Below are positions 7,237-15,359 of a DNA stretch of 64,000 bases, one piece after another. A model generated the notes under the pieces. That model was not told the DNA's origin and searched no databases. It saw only the letters and a list, made by a program, of their open reading frames with translations. Position 1 is the stretch's first letter. Every line of letters begins with the position of its first letter. The position numbers were made by a program, and so were the translations under genes. Origin of the DNA: Clostridiales bacterium (GTDB lineage Bacteria > Bacillota > Clostridia > Peptostreptococcales > Anaerovoracaceae); assembly GCA_022773945.1 (NCBI GenBank), contig JALFNS010000037.1:1-64000 (forward strand). The letters are read 5' to 3'.

Positions 7237-9549
7237 TTAAATATTATGCATCCCCAGGAAGGCCTGACCCAGCGCGATTCCACCGTCATTAGGGCTGACG
7301 GAGATGTTGTAGTAGGCATCGAAACCTTCTCTTCTGAGTCTGTCCAGAACTCCCTCCATGAGAAGTCTGTTCTGGAAGGTGCCGCCGGTCAGTGCTATCT
7401 GATTGACGCCTTCCAGTTCTCTTGATTTCAGACACTCTTCCAGAATTAAATCGGCTATGCGTTCGTGGAAGGAGAGGGCAAGATCGGCCGCAGGTCTTTT
7501 TCCCGGGTGAGCCTTTGCGAAGGCTGCCGCGTCCTCGAGCATGATGGCGCACTGGCCTTCATAGTCGTTGTAGTCTTTGATGCCAAGAAGTGCCGACACC
7601 CCATCGAAGAGGCGGCCCATGCTGGAGCTTCTGACCGTGTTTATGCCCTGTTTAAGGGCGGACATTATGAGAGGAGCCTTCGGATCGCCGCACAGGCGCT
7701 CTCTGCCGTAGTCGATGATATCCGAGATGTCAATCCGCAGAGCTTCGGAGTCGTCCTCACTTCCGGCGGACGGATATCCCTCTGAAACGGCATGTATGTA
7801 GCTGAGAGCGGATTTGCGGGCATCCTTCATGGAAGAATCACCGCCTATCATATCAACGTAGGCCAGGTGTGCCATGCGCTTCATATCGCCCTTCTCGCAG
7901 AGTAAAAATTCTCCTCCCCATATGCAGCCGTCGGTTCCGTAGCCCGTGCCGTCGAAGCAGACGCCCAGAACTTTGCCCGTCAGATTGTTTTCTGCCATTA
8001 CCGATGCGGCGTGGGCGTGGTGGTGCTGAACCATGAGCAGAGGAATGTCATGTTCCGATGCGTACCTTTCCGCGAAATCCCTCGTGTTGTAGAGCGGATG
8101 CATGTCGCAGACCGCAAGCTCAGGCTCGATACGAAAGAGAGCCTTCATTCTCTCCACGTTTTCCCCGTATATGGCTCTGTTCTCCTCCGTATCCATGTCG
8201 CCGAAATACTGGCTCATGTAGGTGAAGGGGCCTTTGCTCAGCGAGAAGGAATTCTTCAGCTGTCCGCCTGTGGCCAGGATTCCCTTCTTGCCCAGATTCG
8301 TTCCCGCGTTCAGATAGAGAGGAACCGGTGCATAGCCCTTGGAGCGGCGAATCATCTGCGGCTGGCCGTCGATTACCCTTGTTACCGAATCGTCGACCCT
8401 TACCTGAATGCGGCGCCTGTTGTATACGACTCCGCTGAGAAGAGGAGTAACCCCGTCAGTATCCGTTACAGAGGCGAGAGAATCGATTTCCTCGTCGTCT
8501 TTGATCATAGGCATGTCGGAGAAATTGGCGCTGGTGAATATCAGTGGACTTATACGGTCCAGAAGCATGTACTGCGCGCCGAAGCTGGGGAGAAAGGATC
8601 CGATGAAGCGGCTTCTCTCCAGATCGGAGAAATCCTTGCCTTCGTGTTCAGACCTGTCTTTTATCTCCGGAATCCTGTGCTCCAGGAGAATAATCGGTCT
8701 CGCCGATGAGTTCAGAAGACTCTCCTCCACCTCGTTGAGGCTGCAGTACTTCCTGATTTCATCCGTGCTTCTGAACATGACTGCGAAAGGCTTGCTCGGC
8801 CGGTTTTTGAGACTGCGCAGCTTCCTGACGGCTTCCCCGTTAAACGGATCGGCCACCAGATTGTAGCCGCCTACACTCTTGAAAGCTATAATATTGCCGC
8901 TCCTGAGAAGGGATGCGGCTCTGTCGAGAATTTCCTCGTCCGTCACCGGATTGGCTTCGGAGGGAGGGAAGCTTCTGAAGAGAAGCTGAGGGCCGCAGTC
9001 GTGACAGGATATGGTCTGTGCGTGGTGCCGCCTGTCGTGGAGATCTCCGTACTGACTCTCGCAAAATCCGCACATGGGGAAATCCTCCATTGTGGTGTTG
9101 TCCCTGTCATAAGGTATTCTGTCTATAATAGTGTAGCGGGGACCGCATATCATGCAGCTTATGAAAGGGTGCATGTATCTGGGGTTGTTCTCGTCGTAGA
9201 GTTCTTCGAGACAGTGGGGACATATGGCCAGATCTGCGGGAATCATGGCAGCTTCATCGTCACCGCTGCCGCTGCTGATGATTTCGAAGTCATCAAAAGA
9301 CCGGTACTCTGTAACGGTGCGACGTATGTGCACTATCTCAGAAGGACCGGGTTTCTCATCCTGAATGGCCTGAAGGAATCCGTCGATTTTTTCTGTGGTG
9401 TCGGTGACGGTAATCTCCACCAGACCTCCCACATTGAGGACGGTTCCCTTCATGTCGTGTTTTTCTGCAGTCTTAGCAACAAAGGGCCGGAAACCGACCC
9501 CCTGTACTATACCCCATAATTTAATTTCTTCTGTGTGTTTATCGTTCAT
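7237..9549 (-). CDS. hypF: HypF carbamoyltransferase, [NiFe]-hydrogenase maturation
   Basis: About 770 residues with the full HypF layout. There is an acylphosphatase domain (GIVQGVGFRPF), paired zinc fingers (CPHC, CMICG, CGFCE, CHDCG), a YrdC-like domain, and a Kae1-like C-terminal domain with the metal motif HHHAHAAS. HypF makes the thiocarbamoyl group on HypE that becomes the cyanide ligands of the nickel-iron site. The start is placed at 9549, giving an ATGA overlap with the hypB stop and suggesting translational coupling. An upstream in-frame ATG at 9582 would add 11 residues but has no ribosome site. No hypC, hypD, hypE or hydrogenase gene is in the window. Confidence 0.95.
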   Translation of the reverse strand: MNDKHTEEIKLWGIVQGVGFRPFVAKTAEKHDMKGTVLNVGGLVEITVTDTTEKIDGFLQAIQDEKPGPSEIVHIRRTVTEYRSFDDFEIISSGSGDDEAAMIPADLAICPHCLEELYDENNPRYMHPFISCMICGPRYTIIDRIPYDRDNTTMEDFPMCGFCESQYGDLHDRRHHAQTISCHDCGPQLLFRSFPPSEANPVTDEEILDRAASLLRSGNIIAFKSVGGYNLVADPFNGEAVRKLRSLKNRPSKPFAVMFRSTDEIRKYCSLNEVEESLLNSSARPIILLEHRIPEIKDRSEHEGKDFSDLERSRFIGSFLPSFGAQYMLLDRISPLIFTSANFSDMPMIKDDEEIDSLASVTDTDGVTPLLSGVVYNRRRIQVRVDDSVTRVIDGQPQMIRRSKGYAPVPLYLNAGTNLGKKGILATGGQLKNSFSLSKGPFTYMSQYFGDMDTEENRAIYGENVERMKALFRIEPELAVCDMHPLYNTRDFAERYASEHDIPLLMVQHHHAHAASVMAENNLTGKVLGVCFDGTGYGTDGCIWGGEFLLCEKGDMKRMAHLAYVDMIGGDSSMKDARKSALSYIHAVSEGYPSAGSEDDSEALRIDISDIIDYGRERLCGDPKAPLIMSALKQGINTVRSSSMGRLFDGVSALLGIKDYNDYEGQCAIMLEDAAAFAKAHPGKRPAADLALSFHERIADLILEECLKSRELEGVNQIALTGGTFQNRLLMEGVLDRLRREGFDAYYNISVSPNDGGIALGQAFLGMHNI

Positions 9550-10208
9550 GGTCTGATTGATGCTGCTTTCTCCTCGAGCCATGCGGCAACTTCCTCGAAG
9601 CCTTCGCCGGTCTTGCCCGACACCTTGAAAATAGGAACATCCTTGTTGAGGGCGCGAACGCCTTTTGTGAAGAATTCCTCATCGAAATCAAGATAAGGAA
9701 TCAGGTCCACCTTGTTAAGGATGATGATGTCAGCCTTCTCGAAAGCCAGCGGATATTTGTAAGGTTTGTCGCTTCCTTCCGTAACGGTTGATACGAGCAT
9801 CTTGACGTGTTCACCTATGCTGAACTCGGCCGGGCAGACAAGATTGCCTATATTCTCTATGAAGAGTATTCCGGGCTCGGTGAAGTGAACATGATGAGTC
9901 ATGTGCTCTATCATAGGTGCGTCCAGATGGCAGGCACCATAGGTGTTTATCTGGTGAGTTTCGATTCCCAGACTGTTGAGATCTTTAGTGTCCAGGTCGG
10001 ACTCGATGTCGCCTTCGATTACATAAGGCTTGGATTTAAGGTGCTTGAATATGTTTTTGAGAGTAGTGGTTTTACCTACTCCGGGAGCTCCCATCTCGTT
10101 TACCACGAGAATTCCGTGCTCCTCCATATGCTCCTTGACATGCTCGGCGATATGGTCGTTCTCGTCCAGTATGCCTTCCTGAATGTCTATCTTTCTGATA
10201 TCGTGCAT
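9546..10208 (-). CDS. hypB: HypB GTPase, nickel insertion for [NiFe] hydrogenase
   Basis: A 220-residue SIMIBI-class GTPase with the P-loop GAPGVGKT at residues 40-47, the switch region ending IENIGNLVCPAEF, and the base-specificity motif NKVD. The conserved CPAEF holds one of the metal-binding cysteines of the family. The N-terminal CxxCGC motif and histidine-rich tail seen in some HypB proteins are absent, so it lacks the high-affinity nickel store. It works with HypA to load nickel. It lies between hypA (18-bp gap) and hypF (overlapping ATGA). Confidence 0.95.
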   Translation of the reverse strand: MHDIRKIDIQEGILDENDHIAEHVKEHMEEHGILVVNEMGAPGVGKTTTLKNIFKHLKSKPYVIEGDIESDLDTKDLNSLGIETHQINTYGACHLDAPMIEHMTHHVHFTEPGILFIENIGNLVCPAEFSIGEHVKMLVSTVTEGSDKPYKYPLAFEKADIIILNKVDLIPYLDFDEEFFTKGVRALNKDVPIFKVSGKTGEGFEEVAAWLEEKAASIRP

Positions 10209-10227
10209 TGTGCTTCCTTTCTTGGTA

Positions 10228-10569
10228 TTATTCTATTTCGATGGTGTCGATGAAGAACTCCTTGCCGATGTCCGTCATTTCCCCCTGTCCGTCACAGTAC
10301 GGGCAGTCGAAGGTAAGGAGCTGCTTCTTGAAAAGTCTGCCGCATTTGTTGCAGCGCAGCTTAGGCTCCACATGCTGAATGTCAACCAGTGCACCCTCAC
10401 AGAGAGTACCCTCGGATATAATGTCGAAATACATCTGCACCGAGTCTCCCACGTAACCGGAGTAGTCTCCGATAACCAGATTGACCTTCGTGACTCTGGA
10501 GCCGCCGTTATCTCTGCAGTGTTTTTCTGCAATTTTTATAATATGTTGTGTAATTGGTAATTCATGCAT
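10228..10569 (-). CDS. hypA: HypA nickel metallochaperone
   Basis: A 113-residue HypA. It starts with the universal MHELPIT, whose His2 and Glu3 help bind nickel, and carries the zinc site CNKCG and CPYCDG near residues 72-92. It hands nickel to the hydrogenase large subunit together with HypB. Homology fixes the start at 10569, yet the -10 box ends only six bases upstream and there is no Shine-Dalgarno sequence, so the message may be leaderless. First gene of hypA-hypB-hypF. Confidence 0.95.
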   Translation of the reverse strand: MHELPITQHIIKIAEKHCRDNGGSRVTKVNLVIGDYSGYVGDSVQMYFDIISEGTLCEGALVDIQHVEPKLRCNKCGRLFKKQLLTFDCPYCDGQGEMTDIGKEFFIDTIEIE

Positions 10570-10575
10570 AATGAC

Positions 10576-10604
10576 ATTATAACGGAAAAATTTGTTTCAA
10601 ACAA
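10576..10604 (-). promoter_or_regulatory. Promoter of hypABF with palindromic -35 region
   Basis: On the minus strand TTGTTT, a 17-bp spacer and TATAAT. The -35 hexamer is one arm of a perfect 13-bp palindrome at 10592-10604 (TTGTTT, one base, AAACAA), a possible operator. The -10 box ends six bases from the hypA ATG. Confidence 0.75.
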
Positions 10605-10730
10605 CTAAAAGAGAAGGAAAAGAAGAGAGTATTTAGTTGTGTAATAATAAAATAATAATTACAAGCAATATCTGATACGAATCAACAAAAATGAGCGTGT
10701 CTATTTGTAATCAAAATACAAAAAGTACCA

Positions 10731-10759
10731 TTGACAACAGGAGGGTTGACAATTATAAT
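10731..10759 (+). promoter_or_regulatory. Consensus sigma-A promoter for metPS
   Basis: TTGACA at 10731-10736, a 17-bp spacer and TATAAT at 10754-10759: a perfect match to both hexamers. The 5' untranslated region is about 45 bases. I see no riboswitch in it. Confidence 0.9.
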
Positions 10760-10812
10760 TATGAGGTCGTTTTGTTTATATTTTTATTATTTCAGTTAGG
10801 AGAGTGAACCAA

Positions 10813-12306
10813 GTGAGAGAACAATGGAACACGAAACTCGGTTTTATACTCGCGGCCATCGGTTCAGCTGTAGGTCTGGGAAACCTGTGGAGATTCCCGT
10901 ATATCGCAGCAACCAACGGTGGAGGCGCGTTTATATTACCTTACTTATTCGCTATAATTACGGCAGGTATTCCTATTCTTATTCTGGAATACACCCTGGG
11001 CAAGACCTATAAGTCGGGAGCGCCGGGAGCTTTCGCCAGAATCAACAGGAAGTTTGAGGCTCTGGGATGGTTCCAGGTTGCAATATCTTTCATGATTATG
11101 GTGTATTACTTCGCCATAGTTGTATGGGTTATCTGCTACATCGGATATTCCTTCACACTGGCGTGGGGTGACGATGCCACGTCATTCTTCGTGGGAAGCG
11201 TGCTGGAGGCAACAAGTTCGGCCGACGGAACGGGCGGACTCAATGTTAAGCTTCTCATACCGTTCCTGATTGTATGGGCAATCGTAGCCTTCGTTATGTA
11301 CAGAGGAATCAACAAGGGTATAGACATGGCCTGCAAAATCTGCCTGCCTGTTCTTATGCTCTGCGTTATAATCATTGTCATAAGAGGACTGACTCTGCCG
11401 GGAGCAGTCGACGGTCTGGCATACATGTTCACGCCTGACTGGTCAAAGATTGCCAGTGCGGATGTATGGGTAGCTGCCTACGGACAGGTATTCTTCAGTC
11501 TTTCAATAGCCTTTGCAATTATGATCTCTTATTCCAGCTATCTGCCGGAGAAGGAAGACGTTGTAAACACAGCCTTCCTGACGGCATGTACGAATCACGG
11601 ATTCGAGATTTTCGCGGGAATCGGTATATTCTCAATTATCGGATACATGGCTTACGTTCAGGGCGTAGGTGTTGAAGACGTAGCTGCAGCAGGAGTGGGA
11701 CTCGCCTTCATGGTATTCCCTACAGCAGTAAGCACACTGCCTGCACTCAATGCACTCTTCGGACTGCTCTTCTTCCTGTCACTGTTCGCAGCAGGTATTA
11801 CTTCACTGATTTCAATAATACAGGCAGTAATCACAGGTATCCAGGACAAGTGGGAGATGACGCACACGAAGGCAACCACTATAGTGCTCGTGCCGGCATT
11901 CTTCGTGTCATTCATATTTATTACAAGATCCGGTTTGGATTATCTGGACTTCGCAGACTACATAGCCAACAACTTCGGTATAGTACTGGCAGGTGTTATT
12001 GAAGTTGTTCTCATCGGCTGGTTCTTCAAGCCTGAGAAGCTGAGAGCCGTTGCCAATCTGAATTCAAATTTCAGCATTGGCAAGTGGTGGACATGGTGCC
12101 TTAAGGTTGTAACCGTTGTAGTTCTGGGTTATACTTTTATCAGCAACATGACCGTGTTCTTCAAGGAAGGCTACTGCGGATATCCTATGTGGATAGGTTG
12201 GGTATGCATAGCATTCCTGGTTCTGGCAGCCATAGTTCTGACGGCAATCAAGGGCAAGCCGGGATTCTACGAGAAGCCTGAAGGTGCACCGGGATATGAT
12301 GATTAA
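10813..12306 (+). CDS. metP: Sodium-dependent NSS-family amino acid importer (MetP-like)
   Basis: A 497-residue neurotransmitter:sodium symporter. TM1 carries the family signature GSAVGLGNLWRFPY, and about eleven to twelve membrane segments follow. The GTG at 10813 is preferred: AGGAG at 10798-10802 is 10 bp upstream, while the GTG at 10804 is one base from it, and family members begin REQW. The immediately following 38-residue gene is a MetS-type small subunit, which makes this a MetPS-like methionine/alanine importer (the assignment rests on that pairing, known from Corynebacterium). Substrate preference is inferred. Confidence 0.88.
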   Translation: MREQWNTKLGFILAAIGSAVGLGNLWRFPYIAATNGGGAFILPYLFAIITAGIPILILEYTLGKTYKSGAPGAFARINRKFEALGWFQVAISFMIMVYYFAIVVWVICYIGYSFTLAWGDDATSFFVGSVLEATSSADGTGGLNVKLLIPFLIVWAIVAFVMYRGINKGIDMACKICLPVLMLCVIIIVIRGLTLPGAVDGLAYMFTPDWSKIASADVWVAAYGQVFFSLSIAFAIMISYSSYLPEKEDVVNTAFLTACTNHGFEIFAGIGIFSIIGYMAYVQGVGVEDVAAAGVGLAFMVFPTAVSTLPALNALFGLLFFLSLFAAGITSLISIIQAVITGIQDKWEMTHTKATTIVLVPAFFVSFIFITRSGLDYLDFADYIANNFGIVLAGVIEVVLIGWFFKPEKLRAVANLNSNFSIGKWWTWCLKVVTVVVLGYTFISNMTVFFKEGYCGYPMWIGWVCIAFLVLAAIVLTAIKGKPGFYEKPEGAPGYDD

Positions 12307-12323
12307 ATAAGGAGGAAACACAA

Positions 12324-12440
12324 ATGAGTGCTAGTGCAATTATAATGATGATTATTGCCTGCGGTGGATTGTGGGGCGGTGCCGCCGTATTCCTCGCCAT
12401 CATGCTTAAGGGCAAAGGCAATAAGGAAGAGAACAAATAA
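12324..12440 (+). CDS. metS: MetS-like small subunit of NSS importer
   Basis: A 38-residue protein starting MSASAIIMMIIACGG, with one hydrophobic helix (residues 4-28) and a short basic tail (KGKGNKEENK). This is the pattern of the methionine/alanine importer small-subunit family, always found directly after an NSS transporter gene. AAGGAGG lies 8 bp before the ATG, and the gene is 17 bp after metP, so it is translated from the same message. In the known system the small subunit is needed for transport activity. Confidence 0.85.
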   Translation: MSASAIIMMIIACGGLWGGAAVFLAIMLKGKGNKEENK

Positions 12441-12457
12441 ACATAAAGTGAGATTTT

Positions 12458-12488
12458 GCGGCACTATTCGTTATACGGGCAGTGCCGC
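12458..12488 (+). terminator. Hairpin between metS and the GPH symporter gene
   Basis: GCGGCACT pairs perfectly with AGTGCCGC over a 15-base loop. No T-run follows, so it may be only a weak or factor-dependent stop, or an mRNA-end stabiliser. Confidence 0.4.
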
Positions 12489-12515
12489 TGTGTTATATTA
12501 GGAAAGAAGATTTTT

Positions 12516-13919
12516 ATGGTGACATCGGGGAAGAAACTTACATTCGGAGCTAAATGCGGATATGGCTGTGCGGCGGTGGGTGACGCGGTAGCATATACAT
12601 TCATCAATACGTTCATACTGTTCTTTCTCACCACGGTGGCGGGTCTGCAGCCGGCGGTGGCGGGAACCATAACGGCACTGGGTTCAATATGGGATGCTCT
12701 GATTAATCCGGTGATAGGATATCTCTCAGATCATTCGAATTCTTCCATGGGTCGTCGCAGAGTGTATATGCTGGGCTTCTGTCTGCCTCTGCTGGCATCC
12801 ATGATACTTCTGTACACCACAGTGGAGTTCACTTACAGCATCAGAATTCTCTATTACGGATTCATGGTTATAGCCTACTGGACCTCATTTACGGGATTCT
12901 TCGTGCCGTTCTATGCCCTGGGTGCGGAGTATACACAGGACTATGAGGAGAGGACGGGTCTCAGATCATTCGCATCTTTCTTCAATACTATCGGAACATG
13001 CTTCAGCATGGCAATGCCTACGATAATAGTGGAATTTCTGGAGAGTCTGGGCATGACAACTTCTGCGGCATGGTCTGTTACAGCCGGTATTCTGGGAGTG
13101 ATTACGGTGACCAGCATAATACTCACGGTAGTGTTCTCGGCTTCCTATGACAGGAGAGGAGAGCGGCTGTCTTCGAAGACCGAGCGTTTAAGCCTGATCG
13201 GCATGTTCAGGGAGTATATTCAGCTGCTCAAGCTGAGGCCGCTGGTATGGCTGCTCCTGACATCTCTCTTCTTCCTGGTGGCTTATGCCATGTTCATCGC
13301 TGATTTCGTATATTTCCTGACATACAATCTGGGCTTCGACGGGGGAAAGATTTCTGCAGTAATGCTGCTCAGATGCCTGGTGTGCATGGTGTCGATACCG
13401 TTAATTGATGTTCTGTGCAGGAAGACGGACAAGCGCAGCGCCATGATGATTATAATGGCGGCTACGGGGGCCTGCTGTATAGGACTCAGATTTATAACTA
13501 TAGACAGCCTGCCTGCGCTTATTATATACGTATGTGTCGTGGGAGTCATAGGATCGGCTTACTGGCAGGTTATTCCGGCCATGTTTTATGATGTTTGTGA
13601 ATACGATGAATATGAGACGGGGCAGAGAAGAGAAGGAGCCATAGTTTCGGTTCAGGGTCTTGTCGAGGCTGCTGCCACTGGAATAGGAGCACAAATTCTG
13701 GGCGGGATTCTCCAGTTCGCCGGCTTCGACGGGAGCGGTGATGTTCAGGGAGAGCTGGCCCTTGAATGGATATACAACTGCACAACGTGGGTGCCTGTAA
13801 TATTCATGGCTGCTTCACTGTTCGCCCTGTACAAGTTTCCTATAACGAAGAAGAAGTTCAACGAGCTGAAGCGAAAGCTTGAGGAGAGAAAGAACGAGGA
13901 TAAGAGAAATGAAGAGTGA
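12516..13919 (+). CDS. GPH-family (glycoside-pentoside-hexuronide) cation symporter
   Basis: A 467-residue MFS transporter with twelve hydrophobic segments. The early motif SIWDALINPVIGYLSDHS followed by GRRR is the GPH (MelB-like) version of the MFS loop 2-3 motif, where the aspartates bind the coupling sodium or proton. The start is ATG 12516, with AGGAAAGAAG upstream; a longer reading from TTG 12456 would run through the hairpin and has no ribosome site. The sugar is unknown and no glycosidase is nearby. The stop overlaps the next gene start by 11 bp. Confidence 0.85.
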   Translation: MVTSGKKLTFGAKCGYGCAAVGDAVAYTFINTFILFFLTTVAGLQPAVAGTITALGSIWDALINPVIGYLSDHSNSSMGRRRVYMLGFCLPLLASMILLYTTVEFTYSIRILYYGFMVIAYWTSFTGFFVPFYALGAEYTQDYEERTGLRSFASFFNTIGTCFSMAMPTIIVEFLESLGMTTSAAWSVTAGILGVITVTSIILTVVFSASYDRRGERLSSKTERLSLIGMFREYIQLLKLRPLVWLLLTSLFFLVAYAMFIADFVYFLTYNLGFDGGKISAVMLLRCLVCMVSIPLIDVLCRKTDKRSAMMIIMAATGACCIGLRFITIDSLPALIIYVCVVGVIGSAYWQVIPAMFYDVCEYDEYETGQRREGAIVSVQGLVEAAATGIGAQILGGILQFAGFDGSGDVQGELALEWIYNCTTWVPVIFMAASLFALYKFPITKKKFNELKRKLEERKNEDKRNEE

Positions 13920-14382
13920 AGTACTTACGGGACAGGCGGCACTTGAGGTCCATGTCAGGAAAACGCTTGAGGAAAATAATGTGAATCAGGCTGAGACCAT
14001 GAACGGAATGATGAAATCCGCATGGGGAGGATGCTCCTATGAAGAGGGAACGATAACCTTTGAGTTTCCTGTACAGGAGTGGCAGGCCAACAGAGTGGGA
14101 AACATGCACGGAGGTGTCATATGCACAGCCTTCGACCTTACCATAGCTGCTCTGGCCAGATTCTATGCCAGAGAGAATTTCGCGCCTACGGTAAGTCTTG
14201 ACGTTAAATACATAAGACCTGTGAAGGTGGGTGACACCCTTGTGGTCACGGCGGAAATCACCAGCGCAGGGCGCAGAATAAGCCAGCTTACAGGGAGAGC
14301 TTTCTCCAAAAGCACCGGCAAGCTGGCTGCAACTGCTGCATCTGTATATCTCAATGCGGACACGTCGAAAGAAAAAAAATAA
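13909..14382 (+). CDS. PaaI-type hotdog thioesterase
   Basis: A 157-residue single hotdog domain. The motif NMHGGVICTAFDLT is the HGG signature of PaaI/YbaW-type thioesterases, with the aspartate that activates water. It would hydrolyse an acyl- or aryl-CoA. The start at 13909 has GAGGA 8 bp upstream and lies inside the last codons of the GPH symporter gene, so the two are coupled. A paralogue is at 33928-34395, with a similar HGG motif but different flanks. Confidence 0.85.
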   Translation: MKSEVLTGQAALEVHVRKTLEENNVNQAETMNGMMKSAWGGCSYEEGTITFEFPVQEWQANRVGNMHGGVICTAFDLTIAALARFYARENFAPTVSLDVKYIRPVKVGDTLVVTAEITSAGRRISQLTGRAFSKSTGKLAATAASVYLNADTSKEKK

Positions 14383-14406
14383 AGACCATCAGAGGAAGAT
14401 GGTCTT
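14372..14406 (-). terminator. Intrinsic terminator overlapping the end of the small membrane protein gene
   Basis: On the minus strand AAGACCATC pairs with GATGGTCTT, followed by TA and eight T. The 5' arm encodes the last residues of the 67-residue membrane protein, whose stop codon lies in the loop/stem. Confidence 0.8.
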
Positions 14407-14592
14407 AACGAGAACGATGAGAAATACAAGAATGAATATTGCATCCTCCAGAAGAAGGATAAGCTTGAGAATCATTCTCGCTTTTCTGGCGCCTCCGGCG
14501 TTCATGTCTCCTTTAACGTTTCCCGCCATGTTGCGCAGCAGGAAGAACATAAGAACAATACCGAACAGGAGACATACCAACAGAATAATCAT
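14389..14592 (-). CDS. Small two-helix membrane protein
   Basis: 67 residues: one hydrophobic helix at 1-20 (MIILLVCLLFGIVLMFFLL), a short loop with Gly and Arg (GDMNAGGARKAR), and a second helix at 42-65. AAAGG stands upstream of the ATG. It is monocistronic, ended by the terminator built into its last codons. The family is not recognised; similar proteins are common, unnamed parts of Gram-positive membranes. The dedicated terminator and ribosome site support it as a real gene. Confidence 0.65.
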   Translation of the reverse strand: MIILLVCLLFGIVLMFFLLRNMAGNVKGDMNAGGARKARMILKLILLLEDAIFILVFLIVLVKTIFL

Positions 14593-14682
14593 ATTTCCAG
14601 ACCTTTCAGTTCTAAATCACATCTGTAAAAACTTACAATTAATAGTAACAGAAAAAACCCCCGCATTCAAGACTCTCAGCCA

Positions 14683-15255
14683 TCAAAATCTGTCACTGTT
14701 GTTGAGCAGATTTCTCAGAGTGCCGGATTTAACGGTTTCCCGGCCCATAACCGTGTTGTAATATACGATTGAGGCATCCAGTCTGTCAGCATCTGTGCGG
14801 ATTATGGCGTATGAGCCGCCGCTTCCGTCTCGCGGCAGGGTGAGACTGCCCGGATTGATAAGACGCACCTGGGAGGTGTTCCTGCCGGCGTCGGCAGACC
14901 CGTCAAGCAGCAGATTGGCGCTCACGTGGGTGTGACCGTAAACTGCTGCACAGCAGCCTTCCTCGAGGGCTTTGTATACCAGTCTGTCAGTGCTGTAGCT
15001 GACTCCCTGAACGTGGCCGTGCACCAGGAGAATCCTGCCGAACTCCGTGTCGACTGTTTCGAAGTCTCCGGATCCTCCGCCGTCGCAGTTTCCTCTGACG
15101 GCGATGACGGGAACATTCAGTTCCTGCTCCAGCCTTAGACCGTCATCCCTGTAATCTCCGCCGTGGAGAATCAGGTCGATATTCTTAAGCTTGGGCCATA
15201 TATCCCTCACCTTATTAAGTTTGCCATGTGTATCGCTAATTGCCAGTATCTTCAT
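14683..15255 (-). CDS. YfcE/MJ0936-type metallophosphoesterase
   Basis: A 190-residue calcineurin-like phosphoesterase. Metal ligands are in the motifs ISDTHG (near the start), HGGDYRD, VRGNCDG (GNC replaces the usual GNHD), VHGH and YGHTH. Such proteins hydrolyse phosphodiesters; the true substrate is unsettled. The start is placed at ATG 15255 because MKILAISDTHG is the family start. An upstream in-frame ATG at 15285 lies before the -10 box. No Shine-Dalgarno is present. Confidence 0.88.
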   Translation of the reverse strand: MKILAISDTHGKLNKVRDIWPKLKNIDLILHGGDYRDDGLRLEQELNVPVIAVRGNCDGGGSGDFETVDTEFGRILLVHGHVQGVSYSTDRLVYKALEEGCCAAVYGHTHVSANLLLDGSADAGRNTSQVRLINPGSLTLPRDGSGGSYAIIRTDADRLDASIVYYNTVMGRETVKSGTLRNLLNNSDRF

Positions 15256-15262
15256 GCTCAAC

Positions 15263-15292
15263 AGTATAACACAGGGATGCGCCATGTCTCAA
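15263..15292 (-). promoter_or_regulatory. Promoter of the phosphoesterase gene (possible leaderless start)
   Basis: On the minus strand TTGAGA, an 18-bp spacer and TATACT. The -10 box ends 7 bases before ATG 15255, placing the transcription start at or within a base or two of the start codon. Confidence 0.6.
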
Positions 15293-15297
15293 TCCCC

Positions 15298-15326
15298 TTG
15301 CCTGTTATGTGAAATTGAAGTACAAT
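15298..15326 (+). promoter_or_regulatory. Probable promoter of the MoaA-like gene operon
   Basis: TTGCCT, a 17-bp spacer and TACAAT; a second -10-like TATAAT follows near 15330. The next gene starts at 15360 behind AGAAAGGA. Confidence 0.5.
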
Positions 15327-15359
15327 TATTATAATCAGACATAAGAAAGGATATATCCA

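Noticed and set aside
10605-10812. SAM or other riboswitch before metP
   Set aside because: The leader from the strong promoter is only about 45 bases, too short, and shows no terminator.
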